DNA from: Ceratothoa steindachneri
Lineage: Eukaryota; Arthropoda; Malacostraca; Isopoda; Cymothoidae
Length of the DNA stretch: 64,000 nt
Assembly (NCBI GenBank): GCA_963969495.1
Contig: OZ018329.1
Coordinates: 146,876,502 to 146,940,501 of the forward strand
Direction: 5' to 3'
Positions 32,490 to 44,800 of this stretch are shown one piece after another. The first letter of the stretch is position 1, and each line of letters opens with the position of its first letter. The notes beneath the pieces are model-generated. The model did not search any database, was not told where the DNA came from, and saw only the letters and a list, made by a program, of their open reading frames with translations. The translations under genes were made by a program, and so were the position numbers.

Positions 32490-32726
32490 CTGATTAAACG
32501 CTGTGGTACTATCATAATTCAGTAATTAGACTCCTTTAGACAAATCCTGAGTCCACTCAGCCAATAGAGGAATTATTTCCCTTCCTAAGTGGCGTCAGAC
32601 TGGCTAGCTAAAAGTCAGTAAGTAAATAAATAATTTGACTAAAAGGTATTGTATCGGAGTAAATATTAAACGGCCAACAGTGGAAGAATAATTCTCCGAC
32701 AAAAGTGGGGAGACAATTCTTCGACA

Positions 32727-34013
32727 TTAGCTGTCATAGATATATATATATATACCAAATTGGTAGAAGTTATCTATCTATCACTTATGGATATACCAAA
32801 TAGTTAAAAGTTATCTATCTTCCAGAGATGGATATACCAAATGTGTAGAAGTTATCTATCTATCAGGGATAGATATGTCAAATGGGTAGAAATTACCTAT
32901 CTATCAAAGATGGATATATCAAATGAGTAGATGTTATCTATCTATCATGTATGGAAATACCAAATTTGTATAAGTTATCTATCATAGATGGATATAGCTA
33001 ATGGGAAGGAGTTTTCTATCTACGATAGATGGATATACCAAATGGGTAGAAGTTATCTAGCATAGATGGATATACAAAATGTGTCGGAGTTATCTATCTA
33101 TCAGAGATGGATATATCAAATAGTTAGAAGTTATCTATCTATCAGTGGAGGATATACCAAATGGGTAGAAGCTATCTATCTATCAGAGATAGATATAACA
33201 AATGGGAGAAAGCTATTTATCTATCAGGGCTGGATATATCAAATGGTCGGTAGTTACCTATCTATCAGATATGGCAATACCAAATGAGTAGAAGCTATCT
33301 ATCTATCATTGATGGTTATACCAAATGGTAGATGTCATCTATCTATCAGTGATGGATATACCAATTGAGTAGAATTTATCTAGCAGACATGTATAAATAT
33401 ACCAAATGGGTAGAAGCTATCTATCATAGATGGATATATCAAATGGCTAGCAGTTATCTATCCATCAGAGTTGGATATACCAAATCTGTAGATGTTATCT
33501 ATTTATCAGAGATGGATATACCAAATGAGTATAAGTTATCTATCTATCAGACATTGATATTCCAAATACTTAGAAGTCATCTATCTATCATAGATGAATA
33601 TACTAAATCGGTAGAAGATATCTATCAGAGATGAATATACTAATTGGTTAGAAGTTATCTATCTTTCAGAGTTGGATATACCAAATTGGTCGAAATTATC
33701 TTTCTATCAGAGATGGATATCCCAACTGGGTAGAAGTTATCTATCTCACAGATTGATATACCAAATGGGTATAAATTAGCTATCTATCAGAGATGAATAT
33801 ACCAACTGGCTAGAAGTTATCTCTCTATTAGAGATGGATATAATAAATGGTTAGATGTTATCGATGTATAGGAGATGTATATATCAAATTGCTAGAAGTC
33901 ATCTATCTATCAGGGATGCATATACCAAGTGGGTAGAATTTTCTACCATAAATGGATATACCAAATGGGTAGAAGTTATCTACCTATTACAGGGTGATAT
34001 ACCAAATGGGTAG
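32727..34013 (+). repeat. Satellite A, block 3
   Basis: About 31 copies of the 41-bp unit, starting with the second TTAGC target copy. Joining it to block 2 after removing element 3 continues the repeat pattern, so the three blocks were once one array of about 4.1 kb. Confidence 0.93.
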
Positions 34014-34039
34014 TCGTTTTTATTATTTCTCCTTTACGA

Positions 34040-34625
34040 TAGCTTGTGTCATTCTGCAATGCGTTTTAAAGGAAATACTATTGATGTTGATCATACTTCC
34101 CGTTTTCCTCGAAGTACTCTGTACAGTGTACATATTCTGTGAGTATATTCCCAATGACTTTACTAAGAAATTTTAGCAACGAAATTGGCCGGTAAGTGGA
34201 TAGTTGCGTCTTTGGTATATTCTACTTGATCAGTAAAATTATTTCTGCAGTTTCAGTTTTTTCAGGAATGCCCCCTATGCTTAGTTTACCGTTGAACAGA
34301 CTGGTTATTGCTCTTCTTATGTTCTTTGGAGCGTTTTCATAGTTTTTGTTAGTCCTGTTGGCCCTGATACATTTTGTTTAAGGGACTTAATAGCAGATTT
34401 AACTTCGTATCCTGTTATTACCGCTCCCGATCCTGCGAATTTTGTAATCTCGTCGTATTTCTGTGTTTGTTCTTTAATGTGTTTGTGCTAGGTTTTCAGT
34501 TTGTCTGCCAAAATCTTCGCTGTCTTCATCGTATATTGCCAAAACTCAGCCTGTGTTCTTTATCAATTTTGCTGCTGTTGTTTCAGTGTTTGTAAGTATT
34601 CTCCTTGTTCATTTTGAATCAACAA
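34040..34625 (-). pseudogene. Decayed RTE-type LINE reverse transcriptase
   Basis: On the minus strand, scattered frames give an N-terminal region (QNEQGEYLQT), ITGYEVKSAIKSLKQNVSGP, AITSLFNGKLSIGGIPEK and AEIILLIK, matching the order seen at the start of RTE-type reverse transcriptases (AIK-LK--AGPDG, ITKLFN--L---IP--W---I-LI-KK). Many stops and frameshifts. No YxDD region is seen toward the satellite. Confidence 0.55.
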
Positions 34626-35734
34626 GGCAGCTGTCTTCCTCTCTATATTGCTTGGTTGCGACTTGTAAATGAACAACAGGCTCGTAGACTACATCATACA
34701 GTGAGGTACGGCAAAAGAGGCAAATCAGAAGGAGATTTAAAGTGGTATGTCAGTAGACAAGTAAGTACAATAAGATCTGGGGCAATGCAATAAGTTATCT
34801 TAACTTATTGCATTGATGCAAATGTCGTTCGACATCCAGATCTCAGAGAGCCTCCTGATGCTCGTTTATCCTCTTTTGGAGGTGTCCTTTAGTTTGACCA
34901 ATTTGGGGGGTGCAAGGCAAGCCCCTCATAAAAGTTCGTAGACGACTCATGATTTGTTCTTGGTGGAGCTTTTATCCTTCACCTTTGTGCGTTTGTTCCG
35001 CATGGTATTCGAATGATTATATGCTACTTCGATGCTGAGGGGTACAGAGAAATTTTACCGTTATTACCGATATTCGGGTTACATACGGTAGAATGATCCA
35101 TTTAAGTCCTCCTTCTTCTGCGGAGTGACGTAGCTGCCTCCTTGCTGCTTTGACAAAGCATTTTGGATAATGTTGACCCTGGACAGTGCCTTAAGGTGTT
35201 TCTTTCCATCTGCGTATAGAAATGTTCAGGGCCAAACATTATCTATATCGTTTTGACTAACGATAATAAGAGCTAATAGTTACTCAATTTTAGCTTCTCT
35301 GCAGCATGACGTTCGTCTTGTTGACCATTCGATTGCCCAAGACTAATTTAATGCGTGTCGTGGCAGGTGTCCTGCCATACAGTGACAATACTTTTATCCG
35401 GCCTCAAGAGTCGAAGAATGAACTAAATCCATTTCTGATTTTGCAGTCGAATCTGCTGCAAATACACGTTTTATAGTCCATGCCAGACCTAATAATATTT
35501 TTCTACTAGGTGGGAGGAGCTTCTGGTACTTTATAGGACGCTAAAAGGAAACTTAAAGAAAGAAGCTGTAAAATTATCCTCGCGCGGATACTGCCACGAG
35601 TGGGATCGGGCAAAGACTTCGTCGGTACAGCGCTTTAAATTATAAATTAGAAGTTCCTGTCAGGAGAAAGAGGTATGTTTCTCAAATTTGGGGATCATTT
35701 TTAGTCGCGTACGATTCTAGTCGCGGGCGACTCT
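34626..35734. other. No gene recognised
   Basis: Mixed unique-looking sequence with short open frames only. A strong hairpin lies at 34783-34815. Confidence 0.5.
34783..34815. repeat. Perfect short hairpin
   Basis: CAATGCAATAAGTTA, loop TCT, TAACTTATTGCATTG: two 15-base arms with no mismatch. AGATCTGG before it and CCAGATCT after it (about 34844) form a second, outer complementary pair. Confidence 0.85.
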
Positions 35735-35739
35735 ACATC

Positions 35740-36160
35740 TCACTATGTCGGTCGGTCGGTCGCCGTTTTGCCTCTTCTTTTTTTTGTTATGACATTGTAA
35801 CTATTCTGCCGATTCTAACGAAATTTGAAACCTTATTTTGTTTTACATTCTCTTTCTAATGATATAATTGCCAAAGTTCTTCCAAGGTTAGCCCATTAAT
35901 TATTTTGTTTTGGCAATAACATCATAACTATTCGGCCGATTCTAAGGAAATTTGAAACCCTTATGTTGTTTTACATTCTCTTTCGAATGATATAACTTCC
36001 AAGGTCCTCCTAATGTTACTCGTAGTCTTTGAGTTATTGAAAGTTTTGAAGGTCGTAAGATCATAATTCAGAATAAATGAGAGCACATGACTTTTTGGTC
36101 AGCAGACCTTGTTAACAAATGACACGACCAGTTTATCCCTGATGGACCTGATCTAAACGG
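35740..36160 (+). repeat. Dispersed repeat R1, copy 1
   Basis: Contains two imperfect 120-bp subunits, each with CGATTCTAA-GAAATTTGAAAC then TTTTACATTCTCTTTC. An inverted copy lies at 52700-53110 in the protease gene. It starts with TCGGTCGG repeats. No coding capacity; probably a non-autonomous mobile element. Confidence 0.75.
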
Positions 36161-36339
36161 AATATGATCCGCGAGGAAAAGTAGCCTCAAAAATTACTAC
36201 GCTTTTTCTGCCAGGAGAGTTCACCTCTCAGAGGATAATTTGTTGGAAACTTGTAGCAACCGTATTAGTGGTTCAGCTGTCTACTTAAAAATATATTGCC
36301 TCAATGCTCGCATCATTAGAAATAATCTCGATGAATTTA

Positions 36340-37040
36340 GATTCGTGGTCATAACAGAAAATTTCGATATAATCTTTTGAAAAATCAGAGAGAGGCAACC
36401 TTCAACTAAGGTACTAGCGGACCAAAGAAAGGACTCAGCGATAGAGACCGTACAATTCTAAAGCGCATATTGTAGATGAATCATAGAACCATAACTTCAA
36501 AAGTGATTACAAAATTTAATCAACATTTAGCAAGTTATATTTTTCAAGAAGTCGGACATTACGGAAATGTTGCAATTTTCAAGCTCTTTCTTACGCAAAT
36601 CAACATGAAACATGGTATAAGTGGTGTATATGCCATAACAATTGGACATTGGACGAGTTAAAAAAAATGTGATATATGCAGATGAATCTTCCTTTACATT
36701 AAATCCATGCTTTGGCCGAGTTTATTTCTGGAGGCTTCCTAAAAAAAGCTTATAAACCTAATTGTTTCACTCTTGGTTTAGTAGTAGTAGTGCATGGTAG
36801 GGTAAACTCCCCAAAAGTATCTGTTAATTATTTGATGACTTTGTTCAGCCTGTGGCGCATACGCTCCTCTCCAGTGGTGTCACCCTCTTTCCGGCCAATA
36901 ATACACCCATCCACAACAGTAAATTCATTCAAAAGTAGTTTGAACTGCATGAAAAAGATGCAAAACGCTTGGATTGTCCCATGCAACAGCCTATCTTAGT
37001 AGGATCGAGCATTGATCATGTCATTTCAATTAGCAGCTAA
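36340..37040 (+). pseudogene. Tc1-type transposase remnant
   Basis: 36476-36661 matches the N-terminal part (TITSKVITKFNQHL, then INMKHG). After a frame break, DESSFTLNPCFGRVYFWRLP at 36681-36740 is the region of the second catalytic Asp, followed by KKAYKPNCFTP. The NNTPIHNSKFIQK region near 36895-36935 corresponds to QQDN-PxH in Tc1 proteins, but the D of QDN is lost. Stops and frameshifts throughout; no TIRs identified. Confidence 0.7.
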
Positions 37041-38297
37041 TGAACCTATTTTCTCAACCGCAGTCTCTGAAAAAGCTAGAACAAGTCTTCCTCGACAAAT
37101 GTGTTAAAATTCCTCTACTTACTGCAAGAAAGCTTTATTAATCAATTCAGCGACCTATTAAAGCAATTATTAATCCTAAAGTAGGGTCAAATTTATATTA
37201 AAAATATAATTAGTTATTAAAATAGTTTCCATTATTTGTGCAAACCGTATAAAACTGGTTGAATTTAATGTTTGAGAAACTGGAATTTTAACTTTATTTT
37301 ATGTTATTGGGCTCCATTTCAACATGTTGCGAACAGCACTAGGATATTTTAGGCTCTCTATAAAGCAAAACAAATCAAAGAACTGTATTATATAATAGTC
37401 GTTGATTGCAACTGTCCTAATATTAACCTCGGCGAGTTTAATGAGGATCTAGAGGTAAAAAAAAAAACATTTATTGCTCAAAGATTGGATCGTGTTACAC
37501 GTGGAAATAACATCTTTGATCATTTTCTTTGCTAATAATAAAAAATTTGATCAAGAAAGTTCGCATTGTAGTATTTTTTGGTGAATAACCACAATTCAAT
37601 TCGATTTGACGTCCGCTAAATATTTTCCAATCACAAATCCAATGATGATTCCAAATTTTGGTCGAGTTTACCTTGCTAAATTTAAACTTACGATGAGTTA
37701 GATTGGCAGCCAGGAAACAATGACAATCCCATGATGACAACATCTGATAGCCTAACTACATTGGTGGCGTATTTATCTGGCACGGAGTTTTGCCATTTAC
37801 ACAACTCTCGCGACAAACGCCTTCACATCAACTTCCAAGAAAGCTCTTCATCCACGCTTGATGCGAGCCCGCAGGCTTGAGGCAACGAAGAATAATTTTA
37901 GCTGTAGGCATTGTTAATAAAGACAAATTGTGACCGTGTTTACTTAACCAACCGGTCCACTAATAATTTTTTTTTAATTTTAGCATTTAGTGATTATTAT
38001 ATGTAAATTATACTAGACTGAAGTAGCTCCTTAATGTATATTAGCAAATTTTCGTGGTTTAACAGAAAATTTCTAATGTTTTTACCCATTATATCTAATT
38101 GTGTATTTGTAAAAGATTATCATTCACTTATTCCGGATACTTCACACAACTAACAAAATTCGAACATTCAAAATCTTACCGGTATAAATATTTTTCGAGA
38201 TCATAGAAAAGAGATGCATAAAAAAATAAACACCCAATTATTTTAATAAGGGAAGCATTGGGGGCAAAGTAAAAGGAAAGATGAATTTTATCATTTG
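37041..38297. other. No gene recognised, AT-rich
   Basis: Nothing supported. It lies downstream of the protease stop codon and may include 3' flanking sequence. Confidence 0.45.
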
Positions 38298-38303
38298 TTT
38301 ATT
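38298..38303 (-). terminator. Candidate polyadenylation signal of the protease gene
   Basis: TTTATT on the plus strand reads AATAAA on the minus strand, about 350 bp after the stop codon at 38654-38656. Only position and sequence support it. Confidence 0.35.
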
Positions 38304-38653
38304 AAAGTCAAATAAAATTCCCGATTACACCCTTCAAATTTAAATATTTACAGAAAGCTTTTCAAAATATTGCCCCGACATCTTAAAAATGGCAGTAATA
38401 AATAAATATATTTTGATTATTTTTGAGAATATAAATATATCCTCAGGCAATTCCATATTTGGGGAGATGACCTTGAGAGCTTCTAAGGACTCAGAGGTAA
38501 TAAAGGTTGATAAAGTAAGATATAGAGAGAAAACAAGTGGATATGTGTAGTGGCGTAGTAATACGGTGTTAGAGTAAGGAAATACAGTATCCCTGGCGCC
38601 TGGAATATCTTTTTACGCGCCTGAGGGAAGGAATCGGGTACGGCCTCGCTTCT

Positions 38654-38803
38654 TCACACGTTATCTGAGATCCACTTCAAATATGCTGGGATGAAAGTGT
38701 AAACGCCGGGGAAGTTCTCATTAGCACACTCCACCCCGAAGGAGATAAGACCTAGAAGGTAAGTCCGGTTGTGGTGATAGAGGAGTGGGCCACCACTATC
38801 CCC
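38654..38803 (-). CDS. Protease terminal exon: catalytic Ser
   Basis: Acceptor CATTTCAG/GGGGAT. It codes GDSGGPLLYHHNRTYLLGL, ISFGVECANENFPGVYTF and YLKWISDNV, then TGA at 38654-38656. Ser-Phe-Gly and Pro-Gly-Val-Tyr keep the open trypsin-type pocket. Confidence 0.97.
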   Translation of the reverse strand, partial: GDSGGPLLYHHNRTYLLGLISFGVECANENFPGVYTFIPAYLKWISDNV

Positions 38804-41800
38804 CTGAAATGGAAAAATGAATTCATCCTCGAGTTTTATTTGCGAAATAAATTTTAATGATAAAATATACGGTACCTGTTTCTATCTTTTTTTATTATTG
38901 TTCGTAGTGTAGAAGCAGTACTGGAAGTTTATTTTATAAAGCCACAAATATTTTGCAAATTATTTTATAAAGCCACAAAGATTTTGCAAATTATTTTATA
39001 AAGCCACAAAGATTTTGAAATTGAGATCTCATATCTACATAAGCATCCGTATGGTCATTTTTATATAATTTTTTTTCCATTCACGATTATTACAGCAGGA
39101 ATCTATAGAAACATTGTGAGTTTTTTTATCATTTGACCATTTAATATCTAGTCTCATTTCGTTGTTGATTTTATGGCACCACGTTCATTTTTGTGATAAC
39201 CAGCTCAAGTTTGTGGTACCGAGTTCGAGTGACGTTAGAGAACTCTTTTTGTAGGGAAGTCGCTGATTAGTTTGATGTCATAAAATTATGAGCTGCTTTT
39301 CTAATAAAACCTATTAAGTTTTGTCTATCCCATAAAGTAAATTAATAATGTATGTATACTACCAACTTTTTAATTTGTCAACAAAAATACTTAGTAAATT
39401 ATCATGAGTTTGTGAGAATGAGAATTCTTTTATCCTCGCTTCTTCAATCTTAGTTTTCATTACATCAGTGAGCTGGTGGGAATACCATGAGAGAAAGCGA
39501 AATAAAATGAGTTTTGTATTAAATATACCAATGTTCGCTACTTTCACACCATCATTCACTATGTTAGAATGTAATATGCAGAAAAACTTGTCTCCCATGT
39601 TCTGTGACGTTCGGATAGGCTCCCCTGCATCTAAAAACTGTCCATAACCTCGTTTTTTAATTCTTCACCAATGATTAAATCTTCTAAATCCAAGTACTTC
39701 TTTTCCACTATTGTAGTCGAGATGTGGTTGGGTTGACCCACTATATAGAAATTCATTCCGATCAATTGGACGATCAGGAATAATTCGACGAAGATGGTCG
39801 AAGAAATCAACCGTAGATCAATAATCTGGACTAGATTTATAATCCGATCCACACACATCTTCAGTAACAAAATAACTACTAAGTCTGGGTGTGTCATGGT
39901 GGGAATGGAGGATCATCTTGTAACGTGCGACACAGGGACAGGTTTAGCAACAAATGAGTAAAAACATATGCGGTTAATATGGGTGTGGTGTCATTTTTGC
40001 TTACCGGCTGAGTTGCCACTTCACTATTTCCCAAGCATCTAAACCAGATTTTTCTTGGTTCAAAATAGTGTAAAGTAATTCTTGTAATGACCGAAGAAAC
40101 GAAGAGATCGTACTAAGAATTTTTTTTATTATTCTTTTCACATCTTTAATTTAGAGGGTGAACGTTCAAACATAGAAATTGGGCCATGCGACAACATCAT
40201 TCTTTTTTTAGGGTAAAGGAGTCGGCGGGAGGGAGGGAGGGAGGGACGCTTGAAGCTCGCTTCACTCGCTAGCGCGTACGTCTGAGGAAGAAAGGGAGTT
40301 TGAAACTCACTTCGCTCGCAAGTTCGTACAAATGAGGGGAAATAACAAGAGACGGTGAAGTGGAGAGTGGGAGGGAGGGAGCGGGATACAAGTAAGGTGG
40401 GTGGATCCTTTATGACGAGAAACCAATAATTGACTTTGCTCGAAAAAGCTCAGTCACCTAGCTAATCAGGGACTCGGGATTTGTGTAACAGAATGGCGGA
40501 CTCGGCATGAGTGCTACAATATTACTACTCGAGTTTGTGATACAGAGTTTAAGTTTGTGGTACTTTGTTCTAGTTTAAGGAACCAAGTTCTAGTTTGTGG
40601 TAGCGAGTTTAATTTTGTGCTATAGAGTTCGAGTTTGTGGTACTAATTTAGAATTTGTCATAGTAAATTAGAGTTTGTGATATAGTGTTCAAGTATGTGG
40701 TACCAAGTTTGATTTTCTGGTACCGAATTCTAGTTTAGGGTACCAAGTTCAAGTTGTGGTCCCATTATTTTGTGGTGTAGAGTTCGAATTTGTGGTACTG
40801 AGTTCAAGTTTGCAGAACTAAGTTCGATTTTGTGATAATGAGCTCGGGTTTGTGTTACTTATTTCTAGTTTGTAGTACCATGTTCGAATGTGGTGTACCT
40901 ATTCGAATTTGTGGCAGCATGCTCGACTTTGTTGTACCGAATTCGAGTTTATGGTGCCGAATCCAAGTTTGTGGTACTGAGTTCAAGTTTGTATTACTGA
41001 GTTCTATTTTGTGGTACCGAGTTAGAGTTTTGGTAACAAAATTAACTTTGTGGTACCGACTTAGAGTTTGTTGTACCAATTTCGAATTTGTGTTATCGAG
41101 TTCGAGTTTGTTCTACCAATTTCAACTTTAAGGTACTGATTTTAAGTTTATGGGGCCAAATTCAAATTTGTGGTACTGAGTTTTAGTATATGGTCCTGAG
41201 TTTGAGTTTATGGTACCAAGTACGATTTTACGGTGCTAAATTCAAGTCTGTAGTACCCAGTTCTAGTTTCTGGTACCAATTCGAGTTTCTGGTATCGATT
41301 TGGAGTTTATGGTACCGAGCTCAGGTATGTGGTACCGAATTCTAATTTATGGTACCGAATTTGAGTTTATGGTGGTGAATTCAACTTTTGATGCTGAGTT
41401 CAAGTTTGTATTACCGAGTTCGAGTTTGTGGCACCGAGTTTCAGTTTGTTTTACCAATTTCGAGGACGAGATATGATCGTGTTATCCGATTTGATGGCAG
41501 AATGGTTGTGTCGGCTCGTGTTTAGTCGTGCTATCAGTCTCTGTTTTAAATCAGTAGTGGACAACCAAGGATTTCAGGCAGATTTTTTTAAAAGTTGTAA
41601 TACCTATCCTTGGCCACCGTTGCGGCGATGAGCGGGCTTCGCGTTGGTTATCTCTATCGATATAAATATGTGGCTTACAATATGGTAAAAATAGGTTCGT
41701 AGTAAAACATGCATATGTTTTTCGTTTTAATTTAATGACATGGCAGAAATAATAAGGCTATTAAATGCTAAGACTTGGTCGAGACTTCCGTGGCCAAGGA

Positions 41801-44800
41801 AGAGACTTCCAACCTTAAATGGTGGACATTTTTCGAAAATGATGATCATAATACAACTATACCAGGGTCCTAACCTACCATTTTCTCAGAAAATAATTCT
41901 AAAAACCTTCATCGATTATTAGGATTTGCCTTCTACAGAGCAATCCCGTAAGGCACCAAGTGACGTGCGTTTCTGGTGGCCGTCCTGACGCGATTCAGCG
42001 CCCCGTCAGGCCCAAGCCTTGTCTATCCTCCTCCTTCCGCTGACATCTACTTTCTGTACTAACTCTCCTCCTCTCCCTCGCCGCAGGGGGCGCACCCTAT
42101 CCCCTCAACCCTTTATCTAGGATTAAGGAACGAACCAACTACCTCATGTCGTGTCAGAAGAGAGGCTTTGGAACCTCTATAAACAACGCCCTTTAACGCC
42201 CGCAGGTCACAGGGGACCAGTCCTGGCGGTGTCCTGGGCGTCGGAGCGTGACTAATGCGAAGGTTGGTTGCGCCCCAATAACCCCTGCGTGTATTTGGCT
42301 GACTACCCCCCTGAGGTCGTTCTCGAGTGCATAAGGCTGTACTGCGTATGAAGGGCAGCACGGCCAAGGAGGCAAAGCTCTGTTTTTAAAGTCTCGCCGA
42401 GTCATTTCTAAGTGGATGCAATCCTGAAGGGGGACCATCTCACTTGGATGGATCACCCGTGAGATTAATTTGCGCTTGAACTTCCACTTTCTAGCTGTTA
42501 CATAGATCACTAGCACATGGGGTTCTATTAACTTCCTATAGCATACAACAGCCTCCCTCGACTCTAATCTGGTCCCTCAGGAAAGTCTCGTAGAAAGCGC
42601 AACCCCACTTAATTGCGGCAACGCACCCTGTAAGATCAAAGCTTTCTCCCTTAATCTCCCAAGCGGCCGGAGGGAGCAGAGATCCCATCTGCTCCTAGAG
42701 ATCAATTAGCCTCAACAACAACATAGCAATCCTAAACGCAGCCTACGCCTCCCCCATCCTTCATGAACGCATCCGTTACTTCGTCCCACCGGCAGTTTCA
42801 TCATCCTTAAGCAGGATGTTGTCGTCATCTGTAGATGATTCAAGGTTCTTAACAAATATGGAGAAAGGATACGTGAGCATCGTTGCTTCTTCTCTTTCCA
42901 GCAGGGGGTAAAGCAGCCTCTCCTTCGAGGACCCCCCCCCCCTCACCTCCTTTCACCAAAGAGGGAGTAAAAAGAGCCACTGTGAATTACTAGGACGTCT
43001 AAATTCCCAAGCTCACTTAGAGAATTTTAAAATAGTATACTTATCGGTATCAAATGTATTTTATACCAAAAATAATCAAACTTCTTTAACGGTATGAATA
43101 TTAAGTTACCAAAATAATCTGACTTATTTAACGGTATGATCAATATTCAGTTACCAAAATAATCAGACTTCTTTTACATTACGATCAATATTAAGTTACC
43201 AAAATAATCTGACTTATTTAATGGCATGATCAATATTCAGTTACCAAAATTAATCCAACTTCTTAAACGGTATGATAAATATTAAGTTACCAAAATAATC
43301 TGACTTATTTAACGGTATGATCAATATTCAGTTACCAAAATAATCAGACTTCTTTTACATTACGATCAATATTAAGTTACCAAAATAATCTGACTTATTT
43401 AACGGTATGATCAATATTCAGTTACCAAAATAATCAGACTTCTTTTACATTACGATCAATATTAAGTTACCAAAATAATCTGACTTATTTAATAGCATGA
43501 TCAATATTCAGTTACCAAAATAATCCAACTTCTTAAACGGTATGATAAATATTAAGTTACCAAAATAATCAGACTTCTTTAATATTATGATCAATATTAA
43601 GTTACCAAAATAATCTGACTTATTCAATAGCATGATCAATATTCAGTTACCAAAATAATCGAACTTCTTAAACGGTATGATAAATATTAAGTTACCAAAA
43701 TAATTTGACTTATTTAATAGCATGATCAATATTCAGTTACCAAAATAATCGAACTTCTTAAACGGTATGATCAATATTAAGTTACCAAAATAATCTGACT
43801 TATTTAATAGCATGATCAATATTCAGTTACCAAAATAATCCAACTTCTTAAACGGTATGATAAATATTAAGTTACCAAAATAATCAGACTTCTTTAATAT
43901 TATGATAAATATTAAGTTACCAAAATAATCTGACTTATTTAATAGCATGATCAATATTCAGTTACCAAAATAATCGAACTTCTTAAACGGTATGATAAAT
44001 ATTAAGTTACCAAAATAATCTGACTTATTTAACGGTATGATCAATATTCAGTTACCAAAATAATCAGACTTCTTTTACATTACGATCAATATTAAGTTAC
44101 CAAAATAATCTGACTTATTTAATAGCATGATCAATATTCAGTTACCAAAATAATCCAACTTCTTAAACGGTATGATAAATATTAAGTTACCAAAATAATC
44201 AGACTTCTTTAATATTATGATAAATATTAAGTTACCAAAATAATCTGACTTATTTAATAGCATGATCAATATTCAGTTACCAAAATAATCGAACTTCTTA
44301 AACGGTATGATAAATATTATGTTACCAAAATAATTTGACTTATTTAATAGCATGATCAATATTCAGTTACCAAAATAATCCAACTTCTTAAACGGTATGA
44401 TAAATATTAAGTTACCAAAATAATCTGACTTCTTTAACGGTTTCTCGACATAATTGTTAGACGAGATGAGAGTCTATTCTTTACTGCAATCTTTAAGGTA
44501 AAAAACAATGGCTTTCGATTCGTGTGATATGAAAGTTCTTCATTATGAGCGACTCAATAATAAACCAACAGTTGCGATAGACCGAACTGATCAATAATTG
44601 CAACGTTTAATCAAGCACTTCAGGACAAAAGGAGTTCAGTGGTCTACCAAAAGGTTTGTCGTCCACGACTATACACGCCAACACGTGGTACGTTTGACCT
44701 CCGAAAAAAAGTATTGCGTATAGTTAAGATGTTCTTTCTCATTCTTTATATTCACCGGACCTTGCACCATGTGATTACCCTTAATTTAATTCACCACATC

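Larger units (their letters stand above)
25776..32726 (+). mobile_element. Element 3: probable solo LTR (about 1.9 kb) interrupted by element 2
   Basis: The left end is TGTAGAGAAAT at 25776 and the right end CTTCGACA at 32726. The flanking 5-bp duplication is TTAGC (25771-25775 and 32727-32731). Removing element 2 leaves about 1,921 bp with TG...CA ends and a TATA box (GGTTATAAATAAG near 26313), and no internal coding region or second LTR is seen. Its CGACA end is like that of element 2, so the families are probably related. Orientation is inferred from the TATA box. Confidence 0.8.

Noticed and set aside
39359..39897. Minus-strand frames of 79 and 88 aa in the last protease intron
   Set aside because: No family recognised, frames broken between them; could be an old mobile element but nothing supports a call.
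42113..42516. Two overlapping minus-strand frames in a GC-richer block
   Set aside because: No recognisable motif in either frame and no splice structure; left as unassigned.
43063..44442. CRISPR-like array
   Set aside because: Units are contiguous with no unique spacers and the DNA is eukaryotic; it is a satellite.
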